The position numbers and the translations under genes are program-made. From positions 682,001 to 746,000 of the forward strand of contig NZ_LT629781.1 in the NCBI RefSeq assembly GCF_900105685.1: a stretch of DNA of 64,000 bases. Direction: 5' to 3'. Below the pieces are notes generated by a model, which saw nothing but the letters and a program-made list of their open reading frames with translations, did not search any database and was not told where the DNA came from. The DNA is from Verrucomicrobium sp. GAS474. Its GTDB lineage: Bacteria > Verrucomicrobiota > Verrucomicrobiia > Methylacidiphilales > GAS474. Position 1 is the first letter of the stretch. The number at the start of each line of letters is the position of its first letter. Below are positions 8,233-16,232 of the stretch, piece by piece.

Positions 8233-10371
8233 ATGCTCCCCCAGATCCTGGCCGTCTTCTCCCGGCATGAACTCCATGCCGCCGACGGGCTGGCCTTCGT
8301 GAAGCACTTCGACACGCTGGCCGAGGCCGCCTCCCTCGGGGACCGCCTCGACGCCTGGCTCGAGATCGTCGACTGGGTGCGCGACGGCGGGGAGCAGGAA
8401 TGGGATCGGCTCGAGGCCCTCCTCGACCTCCTCGAATCGCTGCCCGAGGTCCGCCTCCGCCTCCAGACGGCGCTGGCCCGGATCTTCGACGAGACCGAGG
8501 GGGCGAATCTCTTCGCCGAATCGGGGATGCCGAGCGCCCGGGGGCTCTTCCCCGAGCTGTGGGACCGCCTCGTCCGCGTGATCCTTCCCGAGCCCCGGGA
8601 CGACCACGACCTGGGCCGCCTCCTGGTCCGGCAGTTCCGGGACAACGCCGCGCCGGAGAGCTTCCGCCGGATGGACCCCGCCCTCTTCCACCGCTTCATC
8701 CTCCTCGTCTTCCCGATCGACCACCCGAGCATCGACCGGGGCCTCCGCGCCGCCTTCGCCGACGGCTTCCGCCTCCTCGCGGCGAAGGCCCAGGCCCACG
8801 GCCTCGCCGCCGACCTCCGTGCCCGGAGCACGGAGGGCCCGCGTCCGGGCGGCGTCGCCGACTCCCCCTTCTACCGCCTCCCCGCCGCCTCGGAGGAACT
8901 GGTCCTCCGGTGGAGCGCCCGGCGGACGGGGGCCGACATCCACCGCTATGCCGAGCTGTGGCGGAAGGAGGCCGCCGCCTGCCGCCAGGCGCTGGCGACG
9001 GTGAACCGGCGGCTGGAGACCTCGGGCGTCAGCGTCGAGATCGTCTTCGGCGTCGCCGTGATCGAGCAGGCGCTCGGGCGGATGGAGATCATGGCCGACA
9101 TCATGACCTCGGCCCCGATGACCGACTCCCCCGACGGGCCGGTCCGCAACCCGGTCCACTCCCACGCGATCCACGTCCTCTTCTGCGACCTCGCCAGCGC
9201 CGCCCGGCACGACGCCAGCGTCACCCTCCTCGTCGCGTCGAGCATGAGCCTCCTCCACCGGAAGATCGTCGAGCGTTCCGGCATCACCGGACGCCATTAC
9301 GTCGCCGAGAACCGGGCCGAGTATTGGTCGATGTGGCGGGCCGCCGCCGGGGGCGGGGCGCTGACGACCTTCACCGCGGCGCTGAAGATGGTGATCACCC
9401 ATCTCTCGCTCCCCCTCTTCGTCATCGGCTTCCTCTCCGGGCTGAACTACGCGGTCAGCTTCGTCCTCCTCCAGACTTTCAACTTCGTCCTCGCCACGAA
9501 GCAGCCCGCGATGACCGCCGCCCACCTCGCCGAGATCCTCCGGGGCCACGGCGAGGATCGCGAGCCCGCGCGGGGGAGGGAACGCGAACGGAAGCGACTG
9601 CAGGAGCGGAACGACGCCATCGCCGCCTTCATCGCCCGGCTGGTGCGGACCCAGATCGCCGCCGCCCTCGGGAACATCCTCGTCGTCACCGTCGGGGCCG
9701 TCGCCTTCAGCTTCCTCTGGCTCTTCTGCACCGGCCACACCTACCTCTCCCAGGAGACCGCCGACCACGTCTTCCACACCCTCAGCCCGCTCAACAGCGG
9801 CACCCTCTTCTACGCCGCCCTCACCGGCGTCATCCTCTGGCTCGCCAGCCTCATCGGGGGCTGGGTCGACAACTTCGCCGTCTACCATCGCCTCCCCCAG
9901 GCGATCCGGGAGCACCGCCTCCGGGACCGGCTGGGCCGGGAGCGCCTCGCCCGGTGGAGCGTCGTCTTTTCCGAGAACATCGGCGGCTGGGGGACGAACA
10001 TCTCGCTCGGATTCCTCCTCGGCATGACGCCCGTCATCGGGAGCTTCCTCGGCCTCCCGCTCGACGTCCGCCACGTCACCCTCTCGACGGGGCAGCTCGC
10101 GCTCGCCTGCTCCTCGCTCCAGCATCACTGGTTCCACCAGGGCTGGTTTCTGCTGGCGCTCTCGGGCATCGCCTCGATGTTCGTCCTCAACCTCGGCGTC
10201 AGCTTCCTCCTCTCGCTCTTCACCGCGGCCCGGGCCTATGGCCTCCGGACCGGCGACATCGTGGCGCTCCTCGTCGAGACGGGGCGGCGCTTCGTCCGGC
10301 ATCCCCGGGAATTCCTCCTCCCGCCGCCGAAGGGGGCGGGCGATTCCCACGGCACCTCCCACGGTCATTAG
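8233..10371 (+). CDS. Gcr/SpecificRecomb-family large membrane protein
   Basis: I start at the ATG at 8233, because the frame upstream of it is only the antisense of clpP. The protein of 712 residues has a soluble helical N-terminal half and a membrane-spanning C-terminal half. It matches the layout of the family named after the Neisseria Gcr 'site-specific recombinase' (PF10136): HYVAENRAEYWSMWRAAAGG, SLNYAVSFVLLQ-like NYAVSFVLLQTFNFVLATKQ, ENIGGWGTNISLGFLLGM and FLGLPLDVRHVTLS. The membrane topology makes a direct DNA-recombinase role doubtful, so function is best left as unknown. It is divergent from clpP. Confidence 0.75.
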   Translation: MLPQILAVFSRHELHAADGLAFVKHFDTLAEAASLGDRLDAWLEIVDWVRDGGEQEWDRLEALLDLLESLPEVRLRLQTALARIFDETEGANLFAESGMPSARGLFPELWDRLVRVILPEPRDDHDLGRLLVRQFRDNAAPESFRRMDPALFHRFILLVFPIDHPSIDRGLRAAFADGFRLLAAKAQAHGLAADLRARSTEGPRPGGVADSPFYRLPAASEELVLRWSARRTGADIHRYAELWRKEAAACRQALATVNRRLETSGVSVEIVFGVAVIEQALGRMEIMADIMTSAPMTDSPDGPVRNPVHSHAIHVLFCDLASAARHDASVTLLVASSMSLLHRKIVERSGITGRHYVAENRAEYWSMWRAAAGGGALTTFTAALKMVITHLSLPLFVIGFLSGLNYAVSFVLLQTFNFVLATKQPAMTAAHLAEILRGHGEDREPARGRERERKRLQERNDAIAAFIARLVRTQIAAALGNILVVTVGAVAFSFLWLFCTGHTYLSQETADHVFHTLSPLNSGTLFYAALTGVILWLASLIGGWVDNFAVYHRLPQAIREHRLRDRLGRERLARWSVVFSENIGGWGTNISLGFLLGMTPVIGSFLGLPLDVRHVTLSTGQLALACSSLQHHWFHQGWFLLALSGIASMFVLNLGVSFLLSLFTAARAYGLRTGDIVALLVETGRRFVRHPREFLLPPPKGAGDSHGTSHGH

Positions 10372-10412
10372 GGCCTCAGAGCCTGGCCCCAGATCCGATT
10401 CCGCTTGCGTGC

Positions 10413-10449
10413 ATGCTGGTTTTCCAGCATGATGCTGAAAAAACAGCAT
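10413..10449 (+). promoter_or_regulatory. Tandem operator dyads at the BlaI-like gene start
   Basis: Two adjacent dyads are seen: ATGCTGGTTTTCCAGCAT (10413-10430) and ATGCTGAAAAAACAGCAT (10432-10449). Both have the outer arms ATGCTG/CAGCAT with 6-nt centres. The second ends one base before the likely ATG of the repressor gene. This placement fits autorepression by the BlaI/MecI-type protein, whose dimers bind such dyads. No Shine-Dalgarno sequence precedes the ATG, so the message may be leaderless. Confidence 0.7.
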
Positions 10450-10860
10450 ATGCCGCCCCGCCCGAAGAAAAGCGCCCCCGCCTGGGAACAACGCCTGAGC
10501 CGCCGCGAGCGGCAGGTGATCGAGATCCTCCTCCCCCTCGGCGGGGCGACGGCAGCCGACATCCGGGAGCGCCTCCCCTCCGCCCCCGGTTACTCCGCCG
10601 TCCGCGCCCTCCTCAGCGTCATGGAAAAGAAGGGACTCCTGACCCACGAGGAAGAGGGCCCGCGCTACCTCTACCGCGCCGCGATGCCGGGCGACGAGGC
10701 GCGCCAATCGATCCTCCGCCGCCTCCTCGACACCCTCTTCCGGGGCTCGCGCGAGGAGCTCGTCGCCGCCCTCCTCAACGAGGACGAACGGCAGCTCGAT
10801 CCCGCCGAACTCGACCGCCTCTCCCGGATGATCGCCGAAGCCAAAAAGAAAGGACGCTGA
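10450..10860 (+). CDS. BlaI/MecI/CopY-family transcriptional repressor
   Basis: A winged-helix repressor of about 136 residues. The N-terminal DNA-binding domain reads LSRRERQVIEILLPLGGATA, then ADIRERLPSAPGYSAVRALL and SVMEKKGLLTHEEEG, followed by a C-terminal dimerisation helix region. ATG codons at 10429 and 10432 are also in frame but lie inside the operator dyads, so 10450 is preferred. It sits 3 bp before a BlaR1-type membrane peptidase gene, the classic sensor-repressor pair in which the protease inactivates the repressor on a signal. No beta-lactamase gene is adjacent, so the regulon is unknown. Confidence 0.88.
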   Translation: MPPRPKKSAPAWEQRLSRRERQVIEILLPLGGATAADIRERLPSAPGYSAVRALLSVMEKKGLLTHEEEGPRYLYRAAMPGDEARQSILRRLLDTLFRGSREELVAALLNEDERQLDPAELDRLSRMIAEAKKKGR

Positions 10861-10863
10861 CCG

Positions 10864-12597
10864 ATGAACCCCCTCCTCCTCTCCCTGCTGCAAAATCCCG
10901 CCGTCGAGATCGCTCTCGGCTCGACCCTGATCCTCGGCATCGCCCTGTTCTTCGTCGCCACGGGCGTCAAGGCCTCGGCGGCGGAACGGCACCGCACCCT
11001 TCTCTGCGCCCTCGCCGTGCTCGTTTTGCTCCCGCCCGTGGTGTTGTGGGCCCCGAAGAAGACGATCCCGGTGAAAGTCGCCGTCGCGGCGGTCCCGGCT
11101 CTTTCGCATTCCGTCTCTCCCGCCGCTCCTCCCTCTGGTTCCTCTGTTGCCTCCACGGCATCGGCCCCCGCCTTCCGCCCGGCTTCCCAAAAGATCTCTC
11201 CCGTCCGTCCTTCCGGCACCGCCCTTCTTTTCGCCGTCTGGGGCGGCGGCGTTCTTTTCTGCCTGGCCCGCCTCGGCCGGGGGATGGCCTCGTTGCGGCG
11301 GATCGGGCGGGCCGCCCGGCCCTTCGCCCTCCATCCCGCCTACGACGGCCTGCCCGTCCTCCTTTCGGACGCGGTTCCCGTCCCGCTCCTCGCGGGGGCG
11401 TTCCCCGCCGTCATCCTCCTCCCCGCCGCGGCCCCGTCGTGGACCGCCGAACGCCTCGCCATCGTCCTCGCCCACGAGGCGGGCCACCATCGCCGGGGCG
11501 ACCACCTCGTCCAGCCGCTCCTCGGCCTCCTGCAGGCCTTCTATTGGTGGCAGCCGCTCCTCTGGATCGCCTCCCTCCGCCTCCGCCGGGAACGGGAACG
11601 GGCCTGCGACGACGCCGTCCTTTCCGCCCATTCCTTTCTCCCCAGCGACTACGCCGCCGTCCTGATCGCCACGGTCCGCCAAACCACGACCGCCGCCGCC
11701 CCGCTCCCCGCCGTGGCGATGGCCTCGTCGGGACCCATCGAAGGCCGCCTCCGGGCGATCCTCGCGCCCAACCTGCGCCGCACCCCGGCGGGCTGGATCG
11801 TCACCCTGGGGGCCTTGTACGGGTTCTTTTCCCTCGGCTTTTTTGTCGCGACCGCCCGGCTTTCGGCCCAGCCCCCTCCAACCGCCCCGCCGCCGCAAGC
11901 CTCGGAAGCGGCCCGGCCCGGGCCTTCGATCTCGATCGAATCGGAGGTCATCGAAATGGACGAGGCGACCTACGACGCGCATCGCGAGGCATGCGCTGCC
12001 GCAGTGCGCCAGGGGGACCCTGCCAACCTCGTTTCGATCAAAGGGGTGAATGTCCTGTCGGCCCCGACTCTCCGGGCGAAGACGGGGACCAAGATGGAAA
12101 TCGCGGTGACACGCCGGATTTACTACCCCACCTACATGAATCCGGCCGAAGAGAAGGCCTGGGACGCCAAGGGAAAAGCGATCGCCGTCGTGCCGCCCAC
12201 GCCGCGGGACTTCGACCACAAGGAAATCGGCGTCACCATCGACCTCACGCCGCTCCTCAACGGGAACGAGATCGTCCTTCAGGGAATGTTTCACCTCTGC
12301 AACTTCATCGGATTCACCCAAAGCCAGGCCGCCAGGCCTCCCTATTTCGAGAAGGGGCCCCTGATGGCCTCCTTCGTCGAGACCAGCGACGCCTTTTACG
12401 AGACAGTGCGGGACGGCGGCAGGATCGCCATCCTCCTTCCGGGTGCCAACACCGCCGGGCAACCCATCTGGACCGGGGCCGAGAAGAAGGACGATGGCGC
12501 GTCCTCCGGGAGTTCCATCGCCGTCTCGGCAAAATATGTCCGCTATCTTTTCCTCTCCGCCCGCCTCGAGAAGACCGCCCTTTCCGCCAACCCCTAG
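10864..12597 (+). CDS. M56-family (BlaR1-type) membrane metallopeptidase
   Basis: A protein of 577 residues with hydrophobic segments near the N-terminus (LGSTLILGIALFFVA, then LLCALAVLVLLPPVVLW). A zinc peptidase motif HEAGH lies at about residue 203 in the context LAIVLAHEAGHHRRGDH. The downstream RERERACDDAVL matches the family's conserved E-x-x-C-D pattern. A further membrane segment lies near residue 320. The C-terminal about 240 residues are not a penicillin-binding domain and look like an unrecognised extracytoplasmic domain. The signal it senses is therefore probably not a beta-lactam. Confidence 0.85.
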   Translation: MNPLLLSLLQNPAVEIALGSTLILGIALFFVATGVKASAAERHRTLLCALAVLVLLPPVVLWAPKKTIPVKVAVAAVPALSHSVSPAAPPSGSSVASTASAPAFRPASQKISPVRPSGTALLFAVWGGGVLFCLARLGRGMASLRRIGRAARPFALHPAYDGLPVLLSDAVPVPLLAGAFPAVILLPAAAPSWTAERLAIVLAHEAGHHRRGDHLVQPLLGLLQAFYWWQPLLWIASLRLRRERERACDDAVLSAHSFLPSDYAAVLIATVRQTTTAAAPLPAVAMASSGPIEGRLRAILAPNLRRTPAGWIVTLGALYGFFSLGFFVATARLSAQPPPTAPPPQASEAARPGPSISIESEVIEMDEATYDAHREACAAAVRQGDPANLVSIKGVNVLSAPTLRAKTGTKMEIAVTRRIYYPTYMNPAEEKAWDAKGKAIAVVPPTPRDFDHKEIGVTIDLTPLLNGNEIVLQGMFHLCNFIGFTQSQAARPPYFEKGPLMASFVETSDAFYETVRDGGRIAILLPGANTAGQPIWTGAEKKDDGASSGSSIAVSAKYVRYLFLSARLEKTALSANP

Positions 12598-12668
12598 ACG
12601 CACCCCTCCTTTTACCTATCCGCTCCATTCCACTTGTTATCCGATATGACACTTGATCGAATGGGGCG

Positions 12669-13742
12669 ATGCCGAATCATCAGGCCATGGAAGACCGCTA
12701 CCTCGACATCGAGCGGCTCATCGAATTCGATTTCATCCGCGCCACCGAGGCGGCGGCGCTGAACGTCCTCCCGTGGCTCGGCCGCGGGCAGAAGGAGCTG
12801 GCCGACGGCGCGGCGAGCGACGCCGTGCGCGGCATGTTCGACCTCATGAACATCTGCGCCGAGGTCGTCATCGGCGAGGGGATCAAGGACAACGCCCCCG
12901 GCCTCTTCAAGGGGGAGCAGCTCGGCAGGTGGCTCCCCGGCACGCCGAAGTTCGACATCGCCATCGACCCGATCGACGGCACGACCAATCTCTCCAAGGG
13001 GATGCCCGGCTCCCTCTCCGTCATCGCCGCCGCCTCGCCCGAGCCGGGGATCGACCAGGCGCTGATGGACATTCCCTCCTTCTACATGAAGAAGCTGGCC
13101 TACGGCCCGCAGGTGAAGCGTTACGCGGAGAAGATGGGCATCGAGACGCTGAACCTCCTGAGCCCGATCGACGAGACCCTCGCCATCGTCGCGAAGGCCC
13201 TGCGGAAGCGGGTCCAGGACGTCGTCGTCTGCGTCCTCGACCGGCCCCGCCACGCCGCCCTCATCGCGGAGATCCGCGAGGTCGGCTGCGCCCTCCGCAT
13301 GATCGGCGACGGCGACATCGGCGGCGCCATCGCCCCCTCCCTCCCGAATCCCGAGATCGATCTCTACGTCGGCACCGGCGGCTCCCCCGAGGCGGTCCTC
13401 GCCGCCGCCGCCCTCCGCTGCCTCGGCGGCGATATCCAGGCGCAGATGTGGCCGAGGGACGCCGAGGAACGGGCCTCGATCGAGGCCTCCGGCTGGAAGG
13501 AACCCCTCGACCGCGTCTACACCTCCGCCGACCTCGCCAAGGGGCGGAACATCATGTTCTGCGCCACCGCGATCAGCGATTGCCCCGGCCTCCCCGGCGT
13601 CCGCCTGACCGGGGAGTATGCCGAGACCCACTCGATCCTCATGCGCGCCCGGAGCCAGACCGTCCGCCGGATCGACACCCGCCACAACCTCGGCTCGAAG
13701 ACGATCCGCCTCCGCAGCTCCCATTCCGAACACCGGCTCTAG
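12669..13742 (+). CDS. glpX: Fructose-1,6-bisphosphatase class II
   Basis: A GlpX-type phosphatase for gluconeogenesis or the Calvin/pentose cycle. Key stretches are LIEFDFIRATEAAALNVLPW, GRGQKELADGAASDAVRGMF, VIGEGIKDNAP, and the metal/phosphate motif DIAIDPIDGTTNLSKG. Substrate-site motifs RPRHAALIAEIREVG and LYVGTGGSPEAVLAAAALRC follow. At 357 residues it is slightly longer than the E. coli enzyme. An ATG at 12687 is an alternative start. It is a separate transcription unit between the BlaR1-like gene and a TPR-like membrane protein gene. Confidence 0.95.
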   Translation: MPNHQAMEDRYLDIERLIEFDFIRATEAAALNVLPWLGRGQKELADGAASDAVRGMFDLMNICAEVVIGEGIKDNAPGLFKGEQLGRWLPGTPKFDIAIDPIDGTTNLSKGMPGSLSVIAAASPEPGIDQALMDIPSFYMKKLAYGPQVKRYAEKMGIETLNLLSPIDETLAIVAKALRKRVQDVVVCVLDRPRHAALIAEIREVGCALRMIGDGDIGGAIAPSLPNPEIDLYVGTGGSPEAVLAAAALRCLGGDIQAQMWPRDAEERASIEASGWKEPLDRVYTSADLAKGRNIMFCATAISDCPGLPGVRLTGEYAETHSILMRARSQTVRRIDTRHNLGSKTIRLRSSHSEHRL

Positions 13743-13802
13743 GAGCCAATCGGCATTCAGGACCAGGCCGGACGGGAGGCCGATCCCCCCTGTAAGGGGT
13801 TC

Positions 13803-15143
13803 ATGCCGAATCGCTCTCCCGCACTTGCCGGGGCGGGACGGGTGTGCGAGGATATCCCCCCTGTGTCCGACCGCCCCCCCCGTCAACCCGATCCCGAAGA
13901 GGGGACCCTTCCCGGCGGAGGGCGCGCCCCCTACGGGCAGACGAAACGGGTGAGGCCGAAGACCTACAAAGTCGCCATCTACCTGGTCCTCGCCGTCTTC
14001 GTCGTCCAGGCCGCCTTCTTCTTCACGATCCCGTGGTTCCGCCACCAGATCGCGATCGACACCCGCTCCCCCGAGGTGCAGCGGGAACGGCAGAAGATCG
14101 AGAATAGTCCCGCCCCGGCCCCGGCGACGCCCCCCCCCGCGACGCCCGCCGTCCCGCTCAACCCCCTCAAGCCGAGCCTCGGCCCCGCCCGGATCGCCGT
14201 CCCCGTCGATCCGGCCCTCCGGGTCGACGAGCTCGTCCGCGAGGGATACAACTACATGCAGCAGGGCGAGACCGATCTCGCCCGCTCCGCCCTCCTGGAG
14301 GCCGAGACGATCTCCCCGAAGGACCTCCGCGTCCTCTGCTACCAGGCCGAGCTCGCCGAATCGGAACGGGACTTCGCCCGGGCCGCGACCTACTGGAAGC
14401 GGATCGCCGACCTCGGGGCCGCCGCCGGTCCCCTCGCCGATCAGGCCAAGGTCCACCTCGCCTCCCTCGCCAACCGTCCCGCGGGCGATACCGCCCCGCC
14501 CGCCGCCTCCCCCGCCTCGACTTCCTCCTCCCTCATCGCCTCGACTCCCGCGCCGACGTCTCCAGCCCCGCCCGCCGCCGAAGCACCTTCGTCCCCCGTC
14601 CCGACGGCCCCGGCTCCCGCGGCCCCTGCCGCAACGGACGCCCCCGCCGCCGATGCCAGTGCCACTTCGGCCCCGGCTCCGACCGCCTCCCAGCCGCTTC
14701 CTCTCCCCGAAGGCGGGAAGTTCTTCACCGTCCTAACGCCGACGAAGGTCGCCGCCGAGGACGGCACCGGCTTCGTCGTCCGCATCCCGATCGTCTGCGC
14801 GATGCGCGCCGGAATCGATCCCGGCAAGGTCGGCATCAAGCTCTTCTTCTACGACCGCCTCCTCGACGGTGCCCTCTCCCCGACCTCGGCGAAGATCGAG
14901 GTCGCCTTCGAGAACAGCCACGCCACCTGGCAGGACGGCCGGACCGAAGTCCTCCGCGCCGTCTATCGGAAGCGTCCCCTCTCCGCCGCCGAGGCGGCCA
15001 ACCCGAAGGGCGTCCCCGCCTACCACGGCTACGTCTTCCGCCTCACCTACGACAACGTCCTCCAGGACGAGCGTTCCGAGCCCGCCGCCCTCCTCCGCAC
15101 CGTCTTCCCCCTGCCGCCCAAAGGCGCGGCCACCGCTCCCTAA
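13803..15143 (+). CDS. Membrane-anchored protein with TPR-like repeats, function unknown
   Basis: A protein of 446 residues. After a cytoplasmic Pro-rich N-terminus there is one membrane segment (VAIYLVLAVFVVQAAFFFTI, about residues 58-77). TPR-like helices follow at about 140-210 (EGYNYMQQGETDLARSALLE, then LRVLCYQAELAESERDFARA). A long Pro/Ala/Ser-rich linker (about 215-300) leads to a C-terminal beta-rich domain (GGKFFTVLTPTKV onward). The start may lie further downstream, because the first 50 residues are compositionally biased. It ends 3 bp before moaC. I do not recognise the C-terminal domain. Confidence 0.6.
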   Translation: MPNRSPALAGAGRVCEDIPPVSDRPPRQPDPEEGTLPGGGRAPYGQTKRVRPKTYKVAIYLVLAVFVVQAAFFFTIPWFRHQIAIDTRSPEVQRERQKIENSPAPAPATPPPATPAVPLNPLKPSLGPARIAVPVDPALRVDELVREGYNYMQQGETDLARSALLEAETISPKDLRVLCYQAELAESERDFARAATYWKRIADLGAAAGPLADQAKVHLASLANRPAGDTAPPAASPASTSSSLIASTPAPTSPAPPAAEAPSSPVPTAPAPAAPAATDAPAADASATSAPAPTASQPLPLPEGGKFFTVLTPTKVAAEDGTGFVVRIPIVCAMRAGIDPGKVGIKLFFYDRLLDGALSPTSAKIEVAFENSHATWQDGRTEVLRAVYRKRPLSAAEAANPKGVPAYHGYVFRLTYDNVLQDERSEPAALLRTVFPLPPKGAATAP

Positions 15144-15146
15144 CTC

Positions 15147-15635
15147 ATGCCCGCCCCGAAGAAATCAAACGCCCCGGCCAAGGCCAAGGGCAAGGCCTTC
15201 TCCCACCTCGACACCCAGGGCCGCGCCCGGATGGTCAACGTCGCCGCGAAGCCCGACCAGCGCCGCCGCGCCGTCGCCGAAGGCTTCATCGCCCTCAGCC
15301 CCGCGACGCTGAAACTGCTGAAGGCCCAAGCCCTGCCGAAGGGCGACGTCCTCACCGTCGCCCAGATCGCGGGCATCCAGGCGGCAAAGCGGACGAGCGA
15401 GTGGATTCCCCTCTGCCATCCGCTCCCCCTCCACGAGGTCGCCGTCGAGTTCGAGGTCACCGCGAAGGGCGTCCGCATCGTCGCCGCCGCCGAGACGACG
15501 GGGAAGACCGGCGTCGAGATGGAAGCCCTCGTCGCCGTCAGCGCCGCCGCCCTCGCCCTCTACGACATGTGCAAGGCCGTCGACCAGACCATGGTGATCG
15601 AGGGGATCTTCGTCGCCGAGAAGACGAAGTGGTAA
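15147..15635 (+). CDS. moaC: Cyclic pyranopterin monophosphate synthase
   Basis: MoaC converts the MoaA product to cyclic pyranopterin monophosphate in molybdenum cofactor synthesis. Family motifs are present: FSHLDTQGRARMVNVAAK, KRTSEWIPLCHPLPL, and the catalytic-site region ALALYDMCKAVDQTMVIEG. The length (162 residues) is normal. No other moa gene is adjacent. A pair of inverted intergenic repeats follows. Confidence 0.96.
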   Translation: MPAPKKSNAPAKAKGKAFSHLDTQGRARMVNVAAKPDQRRRAVAEGFIALSPATLKLLKAQALPKGDVLTVAQIAGIQAAKRTSEWIPLCHPLPLHEVAVEFEVTAKGVRIVAAAETTGKTGVEMEALVAVSAAALALYDMCKAVDQTMVIEGIFVAEKTKW

Positions 15636-15644
15636 GGGGGAAGC

Positions 15645-15800
15645 AGCCCTTCGGGGCCGGGTACATGGCCCTGTACAGCTGGAGGCGATCCGCGCGTTTG
15701 AACGAACGGAGGGGCACGCCCCTCCGGACCCTCCTGTCTGATAGGCCGTGGTGTAGATAGGGCGCAATCCAAGAGGCCTATCTCCCATACGCCCACTCTA
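15645..15800 (-). repeat. Dispersed intergenic repeat, copy C1 (minus orientation, partial)
   Basis: This copy shows CCCTGTACAGCTGGAGGCGAT, abbreviated here as the GTACAGCTGGAGGCGATCCG core, then the hairpin GGAGGGGC-A-C-GCCCCTCC and a GATAGGCC block. It is shorter and more diverged than copies B and C2. It faces copy C2 in inverted orientation inside the same intergenic space, about 100 bp apart. Confidence 0.65.
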
Positions 15801-15884
15801 CTCCGCTGGATCTAACCTCTATGAGGGCCGAGCCATGGGAAGGAGCATCCATGGAGCAGGCCTATCTCCTCGGTGCTGAACCCC

Positions 15885-16145
15885 TGAAGATATCTCTCCC
15901 ATACGCTTCCCTCCCGATAGGAGTCTAGGCGTATTGGTACCGCTACCCCTTCAGTACGTACCCTCGGGCGTACTGGAACCATCCGATTTTAATCCAGTTC
16001 GGAGATGAGGCGCCGCCAAAGCGCGTCCGCCTAGCTAAGGCCCTCAGAACAGGAGGTCACGGAGGGGCGGAGCCCCTCTGTGGCGTTAAAGCGGATCGCC
16101 TCCAGCTGTACAGGGTTGACCGCGCCAGCCCCAACGGGCGCTCCC
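15885..16145 (+). repeat. Dispersed intergenic repeat, copy C2 (plus orientation)
   Basis: Shared blocks with copies A and B are GATAGGAGTCTAGGCG, GGTACCGCTACCCCTTCAGT, the GAGGCGCCGCCAAAGCGCG block, the hairpin GAGGGGC-GGA-GCCCCTC, and GCGGATCGCCTCCAGCTGTA. The GAGGCGCCGCC block is identical to copy A over about 28 bp. Together with C1 it fills most of the roughly 600-bp moaC to YHYH-gene gap, which holds no gene. Confidence 0.75.
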
Positions 16146-16232
16146 CAACCCGCGACCCCTCCCATCCCCATTTCCCCCGACTTCGTCCCAACAAGCTCGC
16201 CCCCCGGCGTCCCATGCGGTTAACTCCCCCCC

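Noticed and set aside
8233-10371. A true site-specific DNA recombinase.
   Set aside because: The family name suggests it, but the protein has several membrane helices and no recombinase catalytic motif, so only the family name is kept.
8400-12656. Very long open frames on both strands over the Gcr-like and BlaR1-like genes.
   Set aside because: They are high-GC shadow frames without domains. The genes called in the other frame carry clear family motifs.
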